Source: Flagellimonas aequoris
GTDB taxonomy: Bacteria > Bacteroidota > Bacteroidia > Flavobacteriales > Flavobacteriaceae
Assembly: GCF_003584165.1 (NCBI RefSeq)
Contig: NZ_QXFJ01000009.1
Location: 62,001 to 126,000 of the forward strand
DNA length: 64,000 bases
Direction: 5' to 3'
Shown: one piece after another, positions 1 to 7,134 of the stretch
How positions within the stretch are numbered: position 1 is the first letter of the stretch
Layout of the letters: every line of letters begins with the position of its first letter
Made by a program: the position numbers and the translations under genes
The notes under the pieces: model-generated
What the model was told of the DNA's origin: nothing
What the model saw: the letters and a program-made list of their open reading frames with translations, nothing else
The model's database searches: none

Positions 1-2
1 AA

Positions 3-1211
3 CAGGAAGAAAATGACCTCTTTGTGGCCGCCATTACCAATAACTTGGCCCTAGCTTACAAAAAACTCGAAGATTACCCAAAGGCACTCTTGCATTATCA
101 GGAAGCGGCAGATCTTGCCCACCAGATCGGGAACAAATACATTGAAGCTTCTGCTCTGAACAGCATAGGAACGGTTAATATCATATTGAAAAACTATGAC
201 TTGGCTGCCTTAAATGGAAGGAAAGCCCTTGACCTATCACAAGAGATCGAAGCCGTGGAATGGCAAGCGGATTCCTGGAAAGTATTGAGCGAGGTATACG
301 AACATGAAGGAGAAATGGCAGAAGCCCTCCATGCTTACAAAGAGCATGTACGTCTTCAGGACAGTGTTTTAAGCGAGGAAAAAAAATCTGAGCTGACCCG
401 GAAGGAAATGCAGTTCAAAATGGAGAGGCAACAGGCCGAGGCCGAGGAGGAAATCAAACGACAACATCTCGTCAAAAATGGTTATTTGGCTGGGGCCATC
501 CTTCTGGCACTGATCTCGATTGCAAGTTATTTTCTATATAAACGCAGACGTGATGCCTTGGAAAAAAGAAAGGTGGCCGAATTCAATGTCAAGGTAGCCG
601 AGACAGAACTCAAGGCCCTACGCTCACAAATGAATCCCCATTTTATTTTCAACTCCTTGAACTCCATTAGCGATTTTATTTCAAGGAATGATATAAAACA
701 GGCCGATGAATACTTGGTGAAATTCTCCAAACTTACCCGTGCCATCCTTGAAAATTCTGAAAAGAAATGGATTACCCTCGAAGAAGATCTAGAGCTCACG
801 GAGCTTTACATGCAACTGGAAGCCATTCGACTGGAAAACCATCTGGAATACAGCATAACCGTAGACGAGGACATTGAGCCGGACAACACCTTGGTTCCCC
901 CGATGATTCTACAGCCCTTTATTGAAAATAGTATATGGCATGGTATTGCCCCCAAAGAGAATACTGGGAAAATTGATATCCAAATCAAGAAAAAGGGAGA
1001 CATGCTCTTATGCGTGGTGGAGGATAATGGGATCGGTCGGGCCACCGCTTCTATGGATACAAAGGAGAAAAGTTCTTTGGGCGTAAAGATCACCACCAAC
1101 CGTATCGAGATCATCAACCATATTAAAAACACGGAAGGTTCCATCGACTTGATAGACAAGAAAGAAGGCCTGCGTGTGGAAATAAACCTACCTTTGGAAC
1201 TTCAATTCTGA
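3..1211 (+). CDS. TPR-containing sensor histidine kinase, LytS/YehU type (5' end outside window)
   Basis: The reading frame is open to the first base of the window, so the N-terminus is missing. The GTG at 24 is only an internal codon. What remains shows about three tetratricopeptide repeats, a charged coiled-coil stretch, one membrane segment (about residues 154-173 counted from the GTG) and a His_kinase domain. The phospho-acceptor motif NPHFIFN carries the histidine encoded near 639. The HATPase part follows, with PPMILQPFIENSIWHG and EDNGIGR. Proteins of this type autophosphorylate and pass phosphate to a LytTR regulator. The partner gene starts 7 bases downstream, which suggests one operon. 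The TPRs probably face the periplasm and sense an unknown signal. Family assignment is firm; the stimulus is unknown. Confidence 0.92.
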   Translation, partial: QEENDLFVAAITNNLALAYKKLEDYPKALLHYQEAADLAHQIGNKYIEASALNSIGTVNIILKNYDLAALNGRKALDLSQEIEAVEWQADSWKVLSEVYEHEGEMAEALHAYKEHVRLQDSVLSEEKKSELTRKEMQFKMERQQAEAEEEIKRQHLVKNGYLAGAILLALISIASYFLYKRRRDALEKRKVAEFNVKVAETELKALRSQMNPHFIFNSLNSISDFISRNDIKQADEYLVKFSKLTRAILENSEKKWITLEEDLELTELYMQLEAIRLENHLEYSITVDEDIEPDNTLVPPMILQPFIENSIWHGIAPKENTGKIDIQIKKKGDMLLCVVEDNGIGRATASMDTKEKSSLGVKITTNRIEIINHIKNTEGSIDLIDKKEGLRVEINLPLELQF

Positions 1212-1218
1212 CCTCGCC

Positions 1219-1971
1219 ATGTTAAAAGCCATTATCGTTGATGACGAACAGCACTGCATTTCCCGATTGACGGGTCTTCTGCAGGAAGTTGGCCCGGATA
1301 TCAAAATACTGGCGAGTTGTAACACCATTTCAGAGGCTAAAATGCATATAGAAAAATATAATCCTGATGTGCTTTTTTTGGATGTCCAGCTCGGGAGTAC
1401 TACCGGGTTTGATTTACTGTCCCAACTAAACCATCTTGATTTTGAACTGATCTTCACTACTTCTTTTGACACTTATGCCCTAAAGGCCATCAAATTTTCT
1501 GCCTTAGATTATTTGTTGAAGCCCATTGCAAAAGAAGACCTCCATGAAGCACTACAAAAAGTGAGGGAGAACAGAGACCTCAAAGAGACCACAAAAAAAA
1601 TTGATGTGCTTTTCCATAATTTTAAGGAGGGGTCGGGACATTCCAAACGAATTGCCATCCCTACAGTGGATGGATTTGTTATGGTGGACACCAATGACAT
1701 GGTCCGACTACAGTCCGATGCCAATTATACCCACATCCATACCTTATCGAACAAAAAAATCACGGCTTCCAAAACCTTAAAATATTTTGAGGGCATTCTT
1801 GATGGCAGCAACTTTTTTAGGGTACACAAGTCCCATTTAATCAACCTTTCCTTTGTGGAGCATTATCTAAAAGGAAAAGGAGGCTATATTACCTTGACCG
1901 ATGGGGCCAAAATAGAAGTGGCTGTAAGACGTAGAGACGAACTCATAAAAAAACTTATTCCAAATTCCTGA
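1219..1971 (+). CDS. LytTR-family response regulator
   Basis: This is a 250-residue two-domain regulator. The receiver domain (about 1-120) has the acidic pair D8/D9, the phosphorylation site D55 in LFLDVQLG, and the conserved K101 in LLKPI. A LytTR DNA-binding domain follows (about 145-248), with YTHIHT, FFRVHKSHLINL and a basic tail. It sits directly after the LytS-type kinase and is almost certainly its cognate partner. LytTR proteins bind short direct repeats in promoters; no target site is obvious here. Its length is normal for the family. Confidence 0.94.
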   Translation: MLKAIIVDDEQHCISRLTGLLQEVGPDIKILASCNTISEAKMHIEKYNPDVLFLDVQLGSTTGFDLLSQLNHLDFELIFTTSFDTYALKAIKFSALDYLLKPIAKEDLHEALQKVRENRDLKETTKKIDVLFHNFKEGSGHSKRIAIPTVDGFVMVDTNDMVRLQSDANYTHIHTLSNKKITASKTLKYFEGILDGSNFFRVHKSHLINLSFVEHYLKGKGGYITLTDGAKIEVAVRRRDELIKKLIPNS

Positions 1972-2051
1972 TACAAAATTTAGGTATCGTGATTATCAAT
2001 ACAACAAACTCTGCCCCAAATCTTACCTCGACTTCAGCGCATGGATCCTGG

Positions 2052-2097
2052 CCTATTTTTGTAGCGTTCGGGAAGATAAGCGTTGAACAAAAATAGG
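2052..2097. repeat. 11-bp perfect inverted repeat at the left margin of the mobilizable element
   Basis: CCTATTTTTGT at 2052-2062 is matched by its exact complement ACAAAAATAGG at 2087-2097, with a 24-base spacer. AGCGTT occurs twice inside as a direct repeat (2063-2068 and 2079-2084). The repeat lies just past the last gene of the mobilization operon. It could be an element end, a recombinase or oriT site, or part of a transcription end: on the minus strand a short stem (2094-2098 with 2109-2113) is followed by five T. The sequence does not decide between these. Confidence 0.5.
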
Positions 2098-2110
2098 ATA
2101 GGGCGCTGTC

Positions 2111-2566
2111 CTACTTTTTGCCATTTTCCTCCAGCCATTTTTGGTACAGTTCCTTTGCCTGTGGGTTCTCATCAAGGAATGCCCCATAATGTCCCATCGC
2201 ACTGTCCCGTCCTTTGATATATGCTGCCTCTTCTTTCTTTGATATCCTTGATACCTGATAGATTGAAAAACCAAGGACCAATACGACAAAGACCAACAAT
2301 CCCCAGGACAGTTTTATGGCCCAACTTGGCAACAGAATTGATTTCTCTACTTTGCCAAGAATCCTTCGCATCAATTTTTGCTGTTCCTCAATGTTGGTTT
2401 TTTGGCTGTTGCCATATTCTTTAAGAAGAACATTAATTTCATTGGTGTCGGGCCTCAATGGAAGGTTCTGCAAATTTTCATGTACCTTTTCCAATCGGCC
2501 GATGCTCTTCTCAAAGCCGTTGATCTCCTCGGTCAACAGTTCCGCTATTTCATCCAGTTTTGCCAT
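2111..2566 (-). CDS. Hypothetical membrane protein of the mobilization region
   Basis: This 151-residue protein has an N-terminal half that is charged and helical (likely coiled coil, residues 1-80), then one hydrophobic segment at about 83-105 and a soluble C-terminal tail. I do not recognise a named domain. Genes of this size and shape often follow relaxase genes in Bacteroidota elements. The start lies 10 bases after the relaxase stop, so the two are cotranscribed. A role in presenting the relaxosome to a membrane channel is possible but is inference only. A weak stem followed by T5 on the minus strand (2113-2089) may end the operon. Confidence 0.7.
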   Translation of the reverse strand: MAKLDEIAELLTEEINGFEKSIGRLEKVHENLQNLPLRPDTNEINVLLKEYGNSQKTNIEEQQKLMRRILGKVEKSILLPSWAIKLSWGLLVFVVLVLGFSIYQVSRISKKEEAAYIKGRDSAMGHYGAFLDENPQAKELYQKWLEENGKK

Positions 2567-2576
2567 GATGTTCTGT

Positions 2577-3446
2577 TTAGATTCCTATTCCGGTGTCCCT
2601 GACCACCTTAATGGCCAGCTTGATGGTTTTCTTTATGATGGTCTTGGTCAAACTTGTTGGGACATTCACTGTCCTACCCAAAAGTTCCATGCTCTTGTCC
2701 TTGGCAATCCGCTGTGCCCTTTCTTTCTCAAAATTCATTTGGCCCGCTATCCTGCCCATGGACATGGAACGGTGTACCTCACTTCCCTTTAGATTGGTTC
2801 CCTTATACTCAAAACGGAAGCCCTGTATCTGGTTCTGCCTGTTGATGCTCGGAATGACCTTTACATTGTTCTCCTCCATCGATTTGATGTATTGGTCAAA
2901 ATCTCTTGGCCTGTCCCTGGCCATGACCTTTTCATGTATCCTCTGTATTTCAGATCGGAGCTCCTGCATCCGGTACAGTTTTTCCTGTTGTGCCTCCCTT
3001 ACCGTGGTAAGCTCCATCTGTCTGGCCACCCGCTCGGCCATCTGTTGGCTTCGCTTTCCAATGAAACTATCATTGTAGGTCTTGCCCTCAAAACTTATAC
3101 GGTTGGCATACAGGTGGACATGTAGATGCTCCTTGTCCCTATGGACAAATGCAACGGCCTGGTGTTCCATTAGCCTCATTTCCTTAAGGAACCGTTCGGT
3201 CATTTCCTTGAGCTGCTCCCTTTCCAATTTTTTGCCGTCCTCGATGGTGGGACTCAGCACAAAGCTCAGCGTATTCTTCCTACATAGTTCGTTCTGTTCT
3301 TGGATGACCTTGAACTCCTCGGTGATCTCTCTTGGGGTCTCCCCTGCCAGATATTGGCTGTGGATGATCTCGGCTTCCTTCTCCTCGTTCATCCCGTAGC
3401 TCATGGAAGCAGCTGTATGCGAAATGGATTTTCCCATGCCTATCAT
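2577..3446 (-). CDS. Relaxase / mobilization nuclease (VirD2-like, PF03432 type)
   Basis: This is the enzyme that would nick the element at oriT and stay bound to the 5' end for transfer. The 289-residue protein has the relaxase histidine cluster H102-x-D104 ... H107-x-H109-x-H111 with N115, and an N-terminal Tyr17 in a position suitable for the covalent link. The middle and C-terminal parts are basic and helical, as in MOBP-type relaxases of Bacteroidota. Its start overlaps the stop of the upstream MobC-like gene by 4 bases, so the two are probably translationally coupled. Length is at the short end but complete; no frameshift is seen. Confidence 0.9.
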   Translation of the reverse strand: MIGMGKSISHTAASMSYGMNEEKEAEIIHSQYLAGETPREITEEFKVIQEQNELCRKNTLSFVLSPTIEDGKKLEREQLKEMTERFLKEMRLMEHQAVAFVHRDKEHLHVHLYANRISFEGKTYNDSFIGKRSQQMAERVARQMELTTVREAQQEKLYRMQELRSEIQRIHEKVMARDRPRDFDQYIKSMEENNVKVIPSINRQNQIQGFRFEYKGTNLKGSEVHRSMSMGRIAGQMNFEKERAQRIAKDKSMELLGRTVNVPTSLTKTIIKKTIKLAIKVVRDTGIGI

Positions 3447-3739
3447 TTCTTGAAGTTTAAAAGGTGTTGCCGTATCTCTTTGGCCAGTTGGGTCGTTTCT
3501 TCTGCCAATCTGGGGTTTCTCTTCCGGAACATATTGGTGATCAATTTAAAATTCCGTTGGTATTTGACCAATAACTTATAGGCCTCTATCTGTTCGTCCG
3601 TCATCCGCTCCACGATCCGGTCATCAAAGGCCGCACGGCGACAGTACTCGCTGATGGAAAGACCGCTCTTCCGGGCCTTGACCTTCAGCAGTTTCTTCTC
3701 GTAGACCGAGCACCGGAACTGGACGAACTCTTTCTTCAT
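3443..3739 (-). CDS. MobC-like plasmid mobilization relaxosome protein
   Basis: This small basic protein resembles the ribbon-helix-helix accessory proteins (MobC/MbeC type) that bind oriT and help the relaxase. Its key stretch, RKSGLSISEYCRRAAF, is the typical helix-turn-helix part of the family. I chose the ATG at 3739, which gives MKKEFVQF at the N-terminus and about 98 residues. An upstream start at 3778 would add 13 poorly conserved residues. The 3' end overlaps the relaxase start by 4 bases, matching their joint work. Confidence 0.82.
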   Translation of the reverse strand: MKKEFVQFRCSVYEKKLLKVKARKSGLSISEYCRRAAFDDRIVERMTDEQIEAYKLLVKYQRNFKLITNMFRKRNPRLAEETTQLAKEIRQHLLNFKK

Positions 3740-3784
3740 TTTCACATCATCTTTTGCGACCTTCGGGAGCAAAAGCAAGATTTG

Positions 3785-4696
3785 TCATGACAATGACACA
3801 TCTTGAATTCGTTGCCGGACTTCATCCTTCGCGCTTTTTACCATCCATTCGTTCATATCCTTGAAAGCTTTATAGAGAAAGGACATATCACTGCTGTTCG
3901 GACACTTTTCCAATAACAGTTCCGTCATTCCCAATCCTGTTCCATCCCTATCTAGAAATAGCTTTACATCCTCGTATTCCACTATTTCGGTGATCATCCT
4001 TTTTACAAAGGCCGTGGTGTTCAATATCAAAAGTTCATGGCCGTTCCCGATTTCTGGCATCAGTTCCATTAGGGTGAGCATATCGAACATGCCTTCCGTA
4101 ATAATCAATTTCTTGGAGCTGTTCCCCATCATCGAAACATCCTTGGGAGAAGTGGACCCTTTCCAATATTTGTTTCGCAGTTCCCAGCCTCCCGACCTGT
4201 TCCGGAGTCCGATGGCAAAGTATGGCCGACCACCAATTTTATAATGGATCTCACTGCAGAGTTTTCTTGAAGTCCTGATGGATATTTTTCTAGATTGCAA
4301 ATAGTTTTGAAGGGCTCTGTGTTCGATTTCCTTTACCTCGATGGTTTCAATCGGATTGGCGCTATGTTCCGTTTTGATTGGAATCGGCCGCCGGTGAAAA
4401 GAAAAATGGCCAATGTTCCCCGACAGTCGTTCCAATGCCTCTTTTACGGAACAGTTCTCCATTTTCATCACTAGGTCTATGGTACTGCCCCCTTCAAAGG
4501 TCCCGAAGTCTATCCAATAGTTTTTCTTCAATGATACCTTGAAAGAGGCTTGGGTCTCGGTCCGAAACGGGCTGAGGAACCAAGCTTCTTTTTCCGTTTT
4601 CCGGACTGGAAAGTGCCCCAACTTGGCCAGCGTGGATACGAGGTCAATGTTGCGGGCTTTTTCGCAGTCCATGATATATGTAGTTTTTCTTTTCAT
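3785..4696 (-). CDS. DNA primase-like protein with TOPRIM domain
   Basis: This 303-residue protein has the layout of mobile-element primases. An N-terminal CHC2-like region (about 10-95) contains FLSPFRTETQASFKV and GGSTIDLVM. A TOPRIM domain follows (about 195-265), with the catalytic Glu201 in IITEGMFD and the metal-binding D249-R-D251-G-T-G. The usual zinc-binding Cys/His residues of the CHC2 domain are not evident, as in many element-borne relatives. It would make primers for replication of the transferred single strand or of an excised circle. A repeat-rich 207-base gap separates it from the helicase gene upstream, which may be the place where both act. Confidence 0.85.
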   Translation of the reverse strand: MKRKTTYIMDCEKARNIDLVSTLAKLGHFPVRKTEKEAWFLSPFRTETQASFKVSLKKNYWIDFGTFEGGSTIDLVMKMENCSVKEALERLSGNIGHFSFHRRPIPIKTEHSANPIETIEVKEIEHRALQNYLQSRKISIRTSRKLCSEIHYKIGGRPYFAIGLRNRSGGWELRNKYWKGSTSPKDVSMMGNSSKKLIITEGMFDMLTLMELMPEIGNGHELLILNTTAFVKRMITEIVEYEDVKLFLDRDGTGLGMTELLLEKCPNSSDMSFLYKAFKDMNEWMVKSAKDEVRQRIQDVSLS

Positions 4697-4718
4697 TGTC
4701 TCAAATTTTGTTATTTCT

Positions 4719-4908
4719 CCTACCTACCTACCTAACCCAATGATGACGCGGGTTTTCAAGCTAGGTCAGATATTTTCTCAACTTACCTATCTTACCCATT
4801 AGGTAGGTTAGGTAACCTCTAGGTAAGATGGAAGTTATATATCCTACCTAAAATTTGGCCCATGCTCTTTGGCTTTAGACTTCTTTAGGTAATTAGGTAG
4901 GTATTATT
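4719..4908. repeat. Iteron-like cluster of TACCTA / TAGGTA motifs between primase and helicase genes
   Basis: The gap between the two replication genes is packed with copies of TACCTA, TTACC or their complements. Copies lie at 4721-4738 (three TACC units in tandem), 4782-4797, 4798-4827, 4842-4851 and 4885-4907. Some pair as inverted repeats, for example CTTACCTA 4782-4789 with TAGGTAAG 4820-4827. Repeats of a short motif beside a primase and a VapE-type helicase resemble iterons of replication origins. They could instead be a binding region for the HTH protein or fold as RNA hairpins. The cluster runs a few bases into the end of the helicase gene. Confidence 0.6.
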
Positions 4909-6112
4909 CTTCTTTCTTTGCAAATTCCATTTCCCAGGGGCTTCCCCCAAAGAGGGGTCGGGACAAATAGCCATAAACCTGTCGTTTGGGATGCTTTACC
5001 TTTTGAAAACCAAACCCAGCGAGTGCTCTCCCAATATTTATATGGTTCAACCTAAGGTTGAGACATGCAATCTCTACCATGATATCCGATGCCGTCCTGA
5101 AGTCTTTCATATCATTGGATTTTTCATAGTATTTGGCAACTACTTCTTGTTCGGAGGTCAATTTTGTATACTTCCTGTTCCGTTCTTCATTCTCCTGGAT
5201 GTCCTCAATGGAAAGTTCGGAATCAAAGTTGGGGTCCGAGTAGGCCAAATGATACGCCTGTGACCAGATCTTGTTGATATCGACCTCTTTTGAATACGAA
5301 AAATCTATCTTCCCCTTGAGCTCAAAACAGAGCCAACGGACCGACCCGGTCTCATCGTTCAAAAAGGACGACATATTGGTGGAGCCCACAAAGGAGCAAA
5401 TCCGGGACAGGGTCGTATTCTTTCTATCATATGGCAGGCGTTCATTTATAAAGGTCTTGGAAAAAAAAGACTTTAGGGCATTCACATCCTTTTTGGACAG
5501 CACGGCCAGTTCATCAAGATTGTACAAAAAATTCCGACACAACTGTATCCGAGCATCCTTGTCATTGCTGATGTCCTCGGCCATATATTCACTAAGCTCG
5601 GGTGGGCACAGAAATCGGCACCATGTGGACTTACCAGAGTTTTGTCCCTGATGGGAGAGTACGAAAGCCTGCTTATTGAAATAATTGGGTTCAACAGCAC
5701 ATCTAATGGCACGGACCAACCATTTTTTGAAATGATAGTTGAATGCCTTTTTCTCATAGGTCGGCACATAGGATGCCAACTTTAGGATATGGTCCTCTCC
5801 GTCCCATTTCGGGAGGTTGTTGAAATACTCCTTAATGGGATTGTACTTGGGAATCCACTCCGATCGTATCAATATCTCCAGTTTTCCGGTCGGGATATCC
5901 ACCCCGGCCTTGGCCAATTCAATAATTAGGGAGTTCAGGTTCAAGTAATGCCAATCCCTTGAACCCTTGAATGCGATTTGAAAGTCATGGGAAATCTCAT
6001 TGTACATGATATCATATTTGGCCTCCAGATATTCCATGGTATAGTCAAACACCGTTTTCTTCTTAGAGTCCTTGACAAAATAAAGATTGCCCTCATGCTT
6101 GATAGAAGCCAT
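4904..6112 (-). CDS. VapE/VirE-type AAA+ helicase domain protein
   Basis: This 402-residue protein belongs to the virulence-associated E (PF05272-like) superfamily 3-type ATPases found in phages and integrative elements. It has a Walker A motif GQNSGKST (G156-T163), a Walker B motif YNLDEL (D200, E201) and a sensor-like VGSTN further on. The N-terminal 100 residues form a small domain common to this group (EYFNNLPKWDGEDHI at its end). It probably unwinds element DNA together with the primase encoded downstream. The start codon overlaps the stop of the HTH gene by one base (TAATG), implying coupled translation. Confidence 0.88.
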   Translation of the reverse strand: MASIKHEGNLYFVKDSKKKTVFDYTMEYLEAKYDIMYNEISHDFQIAFKGSRDWHYLNLNSLIIELAKAGVDIPTGKLEILIRSEWIPKYNPIKEYFNNLPKWDGEDHILKLASYVPTYEKKAFNYHFKKWLVRAIRCAVEPNYFNKQAFVLSHQGQNSGKSTWCRFLCPPELSEYMAEDISNDKDARIQLCRNFLYNLDELAVLSKKDVNALKSFFSKTFINERLPYDRKNTTLSRICSFVGSTNMSSFLNDETGSVRWLCFELKGKIDFSYSKEVDINKIWSQAYHLAYSDPNFDSELSIEDIQENEERNRKYTKLTSEQEVVAKYYEKSNDMKDFRTASDIMVEIACLNLRLNHINIGRALAGFGFQKVKHPKRQVYGYLSRPLFGGSPWEMEFAKKEE

Positions 6113-6396
6113 TACCCCTTAATTTTAAATGAGTGCTCCAAAGCCCTCCCATTGATTTCTTCCTGGGTCAATCTACTGTTTTGGAGAAGCCATTCATTCA
6201 GCTTTTTCCTTTCAAAGAATATCATTTTCCCATTAGGCTTGGAATGCGGGATATTCCCTGAAGCAGTCAGTTTATATAAATAACTTCTGGAAATTCCAGT
6301 ATAGTCACAGGTCTCTTCAAACGTGAGCACCTCTTTATTGGCTATCATGAGCCGCTCTAAACGGTCTAGTCGTTCAAGTATCAAAATATTGTCCAT
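6112..6396 (-). CDS. Helix-turn-helix protein, excisionase/AlpA-like
   Basis: The 94-residue protein has a winged-helix MerR/Xis-type core (about 23-75): LTFEETCDYTGISRSYLYKLT, then IPHSKPNGKMIFFE and KLNEWL. Such proteins act as excisionases or as regulators of element operons. It is the first gene of the minus-strand operon and overlaps the helicase gene by one base. A near-perfect palindrome (6423-6440) lies about 27 bases upstream of its start and could be its own operator. Without an integrase in sight, a purely regulatory job is as likely as excision. Confidence 0.83.
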   Translation of the reverse strand: MDNILILERLDRLERLMIANKEVLTFEETCDYTGISRSYLYKLTASGNIPHSKPNGKMIFFERKKLNEWLLQNSRLTQEEINGRALEHSFKIKG

Positions 6397-6422
6397 ATGT
6401 TTCCTTTTTTAGTTACAAAATG

Positions 6423-6440
6423 AACAAAGGCACCTTTGTT
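6423..6440. promoter_or_regulatory. Palindrome upstream of the element operon (candidate operator)
   Basis: AACAAAGG and CCTTTGTT form 8-bp perfect arms around a CA centre. The site lies 27 bases before the start of the HTH gene. On the minus strand it includes TGCCTTTG, one base away from the TAnnTTTG promoter consensus of Bacteroidota, so a protein bound here would cover the promoter. The binder is unknown. Confidence 0.45.
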
Positions 6441-6595
6441 TTCTTTTTTAAGAATTCTTGGTATAAAGGTAAAAACATGGGAAATGAGTGAACTAAAAAT
6501 GCAAAATTAGTTGTTCACAAAAAATTGATATACAGCAACTTAATACATATAATGTCAATTTGTTACAATTCTAATTCTACAAATTATGGTCGATG

Positions 6596-6613
6596 ACAAA
6601 TGACTTCATTTGT
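6596..6613. promoter_or_regulatory. Second palindrome upstream of the element operon
   Basis: ACAAATGA and TCATTTGT are 8-bp perfect arms around CT. It resembles the palindrome at 6423-6440 (ACAAA start, TTTGT end, two-base centre), so both may be bound by the same dimeric protein, perhaps the HTH protein of the operon. Confidence 0.35.
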
Positions 6614-6681
6614 AACCAACAGATAATTTGAAAAAAATCAAGATATTAAGTTATCAACATTAAAAGAAAGGATACATAGGG

Positions 6682-6712
6682 ATTGAAATTCCAAACCTGG
6701 TCGAATTTCAAT
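6682..6712. repeat. 10-bp perfect inverted repeat near the right margin of the element
   Basis: ATTGAAATTC at 6682-6691 pairs exactly with GAATTTCAAT at 6703-6712 around an 11-base spacer. It is the last structured sequence before the tRNA terminator. Possible roles are an element end, an oriT or a hairpin; none is shown by the sequence. Confidence 0.4.
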
Positions 6713-6858
6713 AATAATTCAACTAAAGACCGATGTAGCCTTTATCATGCCTTGAAACCAAGTATTTTGGAGATATTTAATGTGGTTTGGAGTGCGTTTA
6801 AATTGGCTATTTTTTGCTTTAAAACCGTCACTTTTACGTCACTTTTAAAAAGACAAAA

Positions 6859-6889
6859 CCCTGATAATAAGATGATTATCAGGGTTTTT
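6859..6889 (-). terminator. Rho-independent terminator of tRNA-Leu
   Basis: CCCTGATAAT (6859-6868) and ATTATCAGGG (6875-6884) form a 10-bp stem with a 6-base loop. The arms are flanked by A4 on one side and T5 on the other, so it can work in both directions. It lies just past the 3' end of the minus-strand tRNA. Confidence 0.8.
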
Positions 6890-6892
6890 AAG

Positions 6893-6976
6893 TACCTTGG
6901 GTGGGAATCGAACCCACACGATATTGCTATCACTGGATTTTGAATCCAGCGCGTCTACCAATTCCGCCACCAAGGC
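6893..6976 (-). tRNA. tRNA-Leu (anticodon CAA)
   Basis: The reverse strand folds into a long-variable-arm tRNA of 84 bases. The acceptor stem is GCCTTGG (6976-6970) with CCAAGGT (6900-6894, one G-T pair), and the discriminator is A at 6893. The anticodon arm is CTGGA-TTCAAAA-TCCAG, giving anticodon CAA (reads UUG). The T arm contains GGTTCGATTCC. The 3' CCA is not encoded. A hairpin terminator follows. The gene is intact. Confidence 0.95.
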
Positions 6977-7076
6977 ATCATGGCATTTTCAAAATGCGAC
7001 TGCAAAGCTAACAAAATATTTTTATTTCCAACCAAAAAATACTTTCATTTATCCTTTAGCAACCCGAATTAATTTT

Positions 7077-7084
7077 TAAATTTG
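7077..7084 (+). promoter_or_regulatory. -7 box of the prs promoter
   Basis: TAAATTTG matches the TAnnTTTG -7 consensus of Bacteroidota sigma factors. It lies 50 bases before the prs start codon, leaving a leader of roughly 45 bases. No clear -33 element is visible. Confidence 0.55.
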
Positions 7085-7134
7085 CACCTCTTTAGAAAAC
7101 AGCCCTTTAAAAAGCTAGTTAACAAGAGTTTGCA

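Larger units (their letters stand above)
2052..6720 (-). mobile_element. Small mobilizable element (relaxase, MobC-like, primase, VapE helicase, HTH); boundaries approximate
   Basis: Six genes run head to tail on the minus strand from 6396 to 2111: an excisionase-like HTH protein, a VapE-type ATPase, a TOPRIM primase, a MobC-like protein, a relaxase and a small membrane protein. This set is typical of integrative mobilizable elements of Bacteroidota, which borrow a conjugation machine from another element. A tyrosine integrase would normally stand upstream of the HTH gene; the 496 bases up to tRNA-Leu hold none. I could not find a copy of the tRNA 3' end near 2000, so no attachment sites are proposed. 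The ends given are the outermost inverted repeats seen. Confidence 0.7.
6397..6892. other. AT-rich gene-free stretch between element operon and tRNA-Leu
   Basis: No plausible coding sequence is present; the longest frame ends inside the tRNA and is an artefact of it. The stretch holds three inverted repeats. These are AACAAAGG-CA-CCTTTGTT at 6423-6440, ACAAATGA-CT-TCATTTGT at 6596-6613, and ATTGAAATTC (6682-6691) with GAATTTCAAT (6703-6712). The tRNA terminator follows at 6859-6889. An integrase gene would be expected here in a complete element and is absent. Confidence 0.7.

Noticed and set aside
6894..6917. 3' end of tRNA-Leu as attachment site of the mobilizable element
   Set aside because: No copy of this sequence was found near 1972-2110, and the tRNA terminator lies between tRNA and element, so there is no direct evidence for integration there.
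6683..6943. 86-residue plus-strand frame ending in LGWESNPHDIAITGF
   Set aside because: Its C-terminal part is the antisense translation of tRNA-Leu, a common artefact, and the rest has no similarity or codon pattern of a gene.
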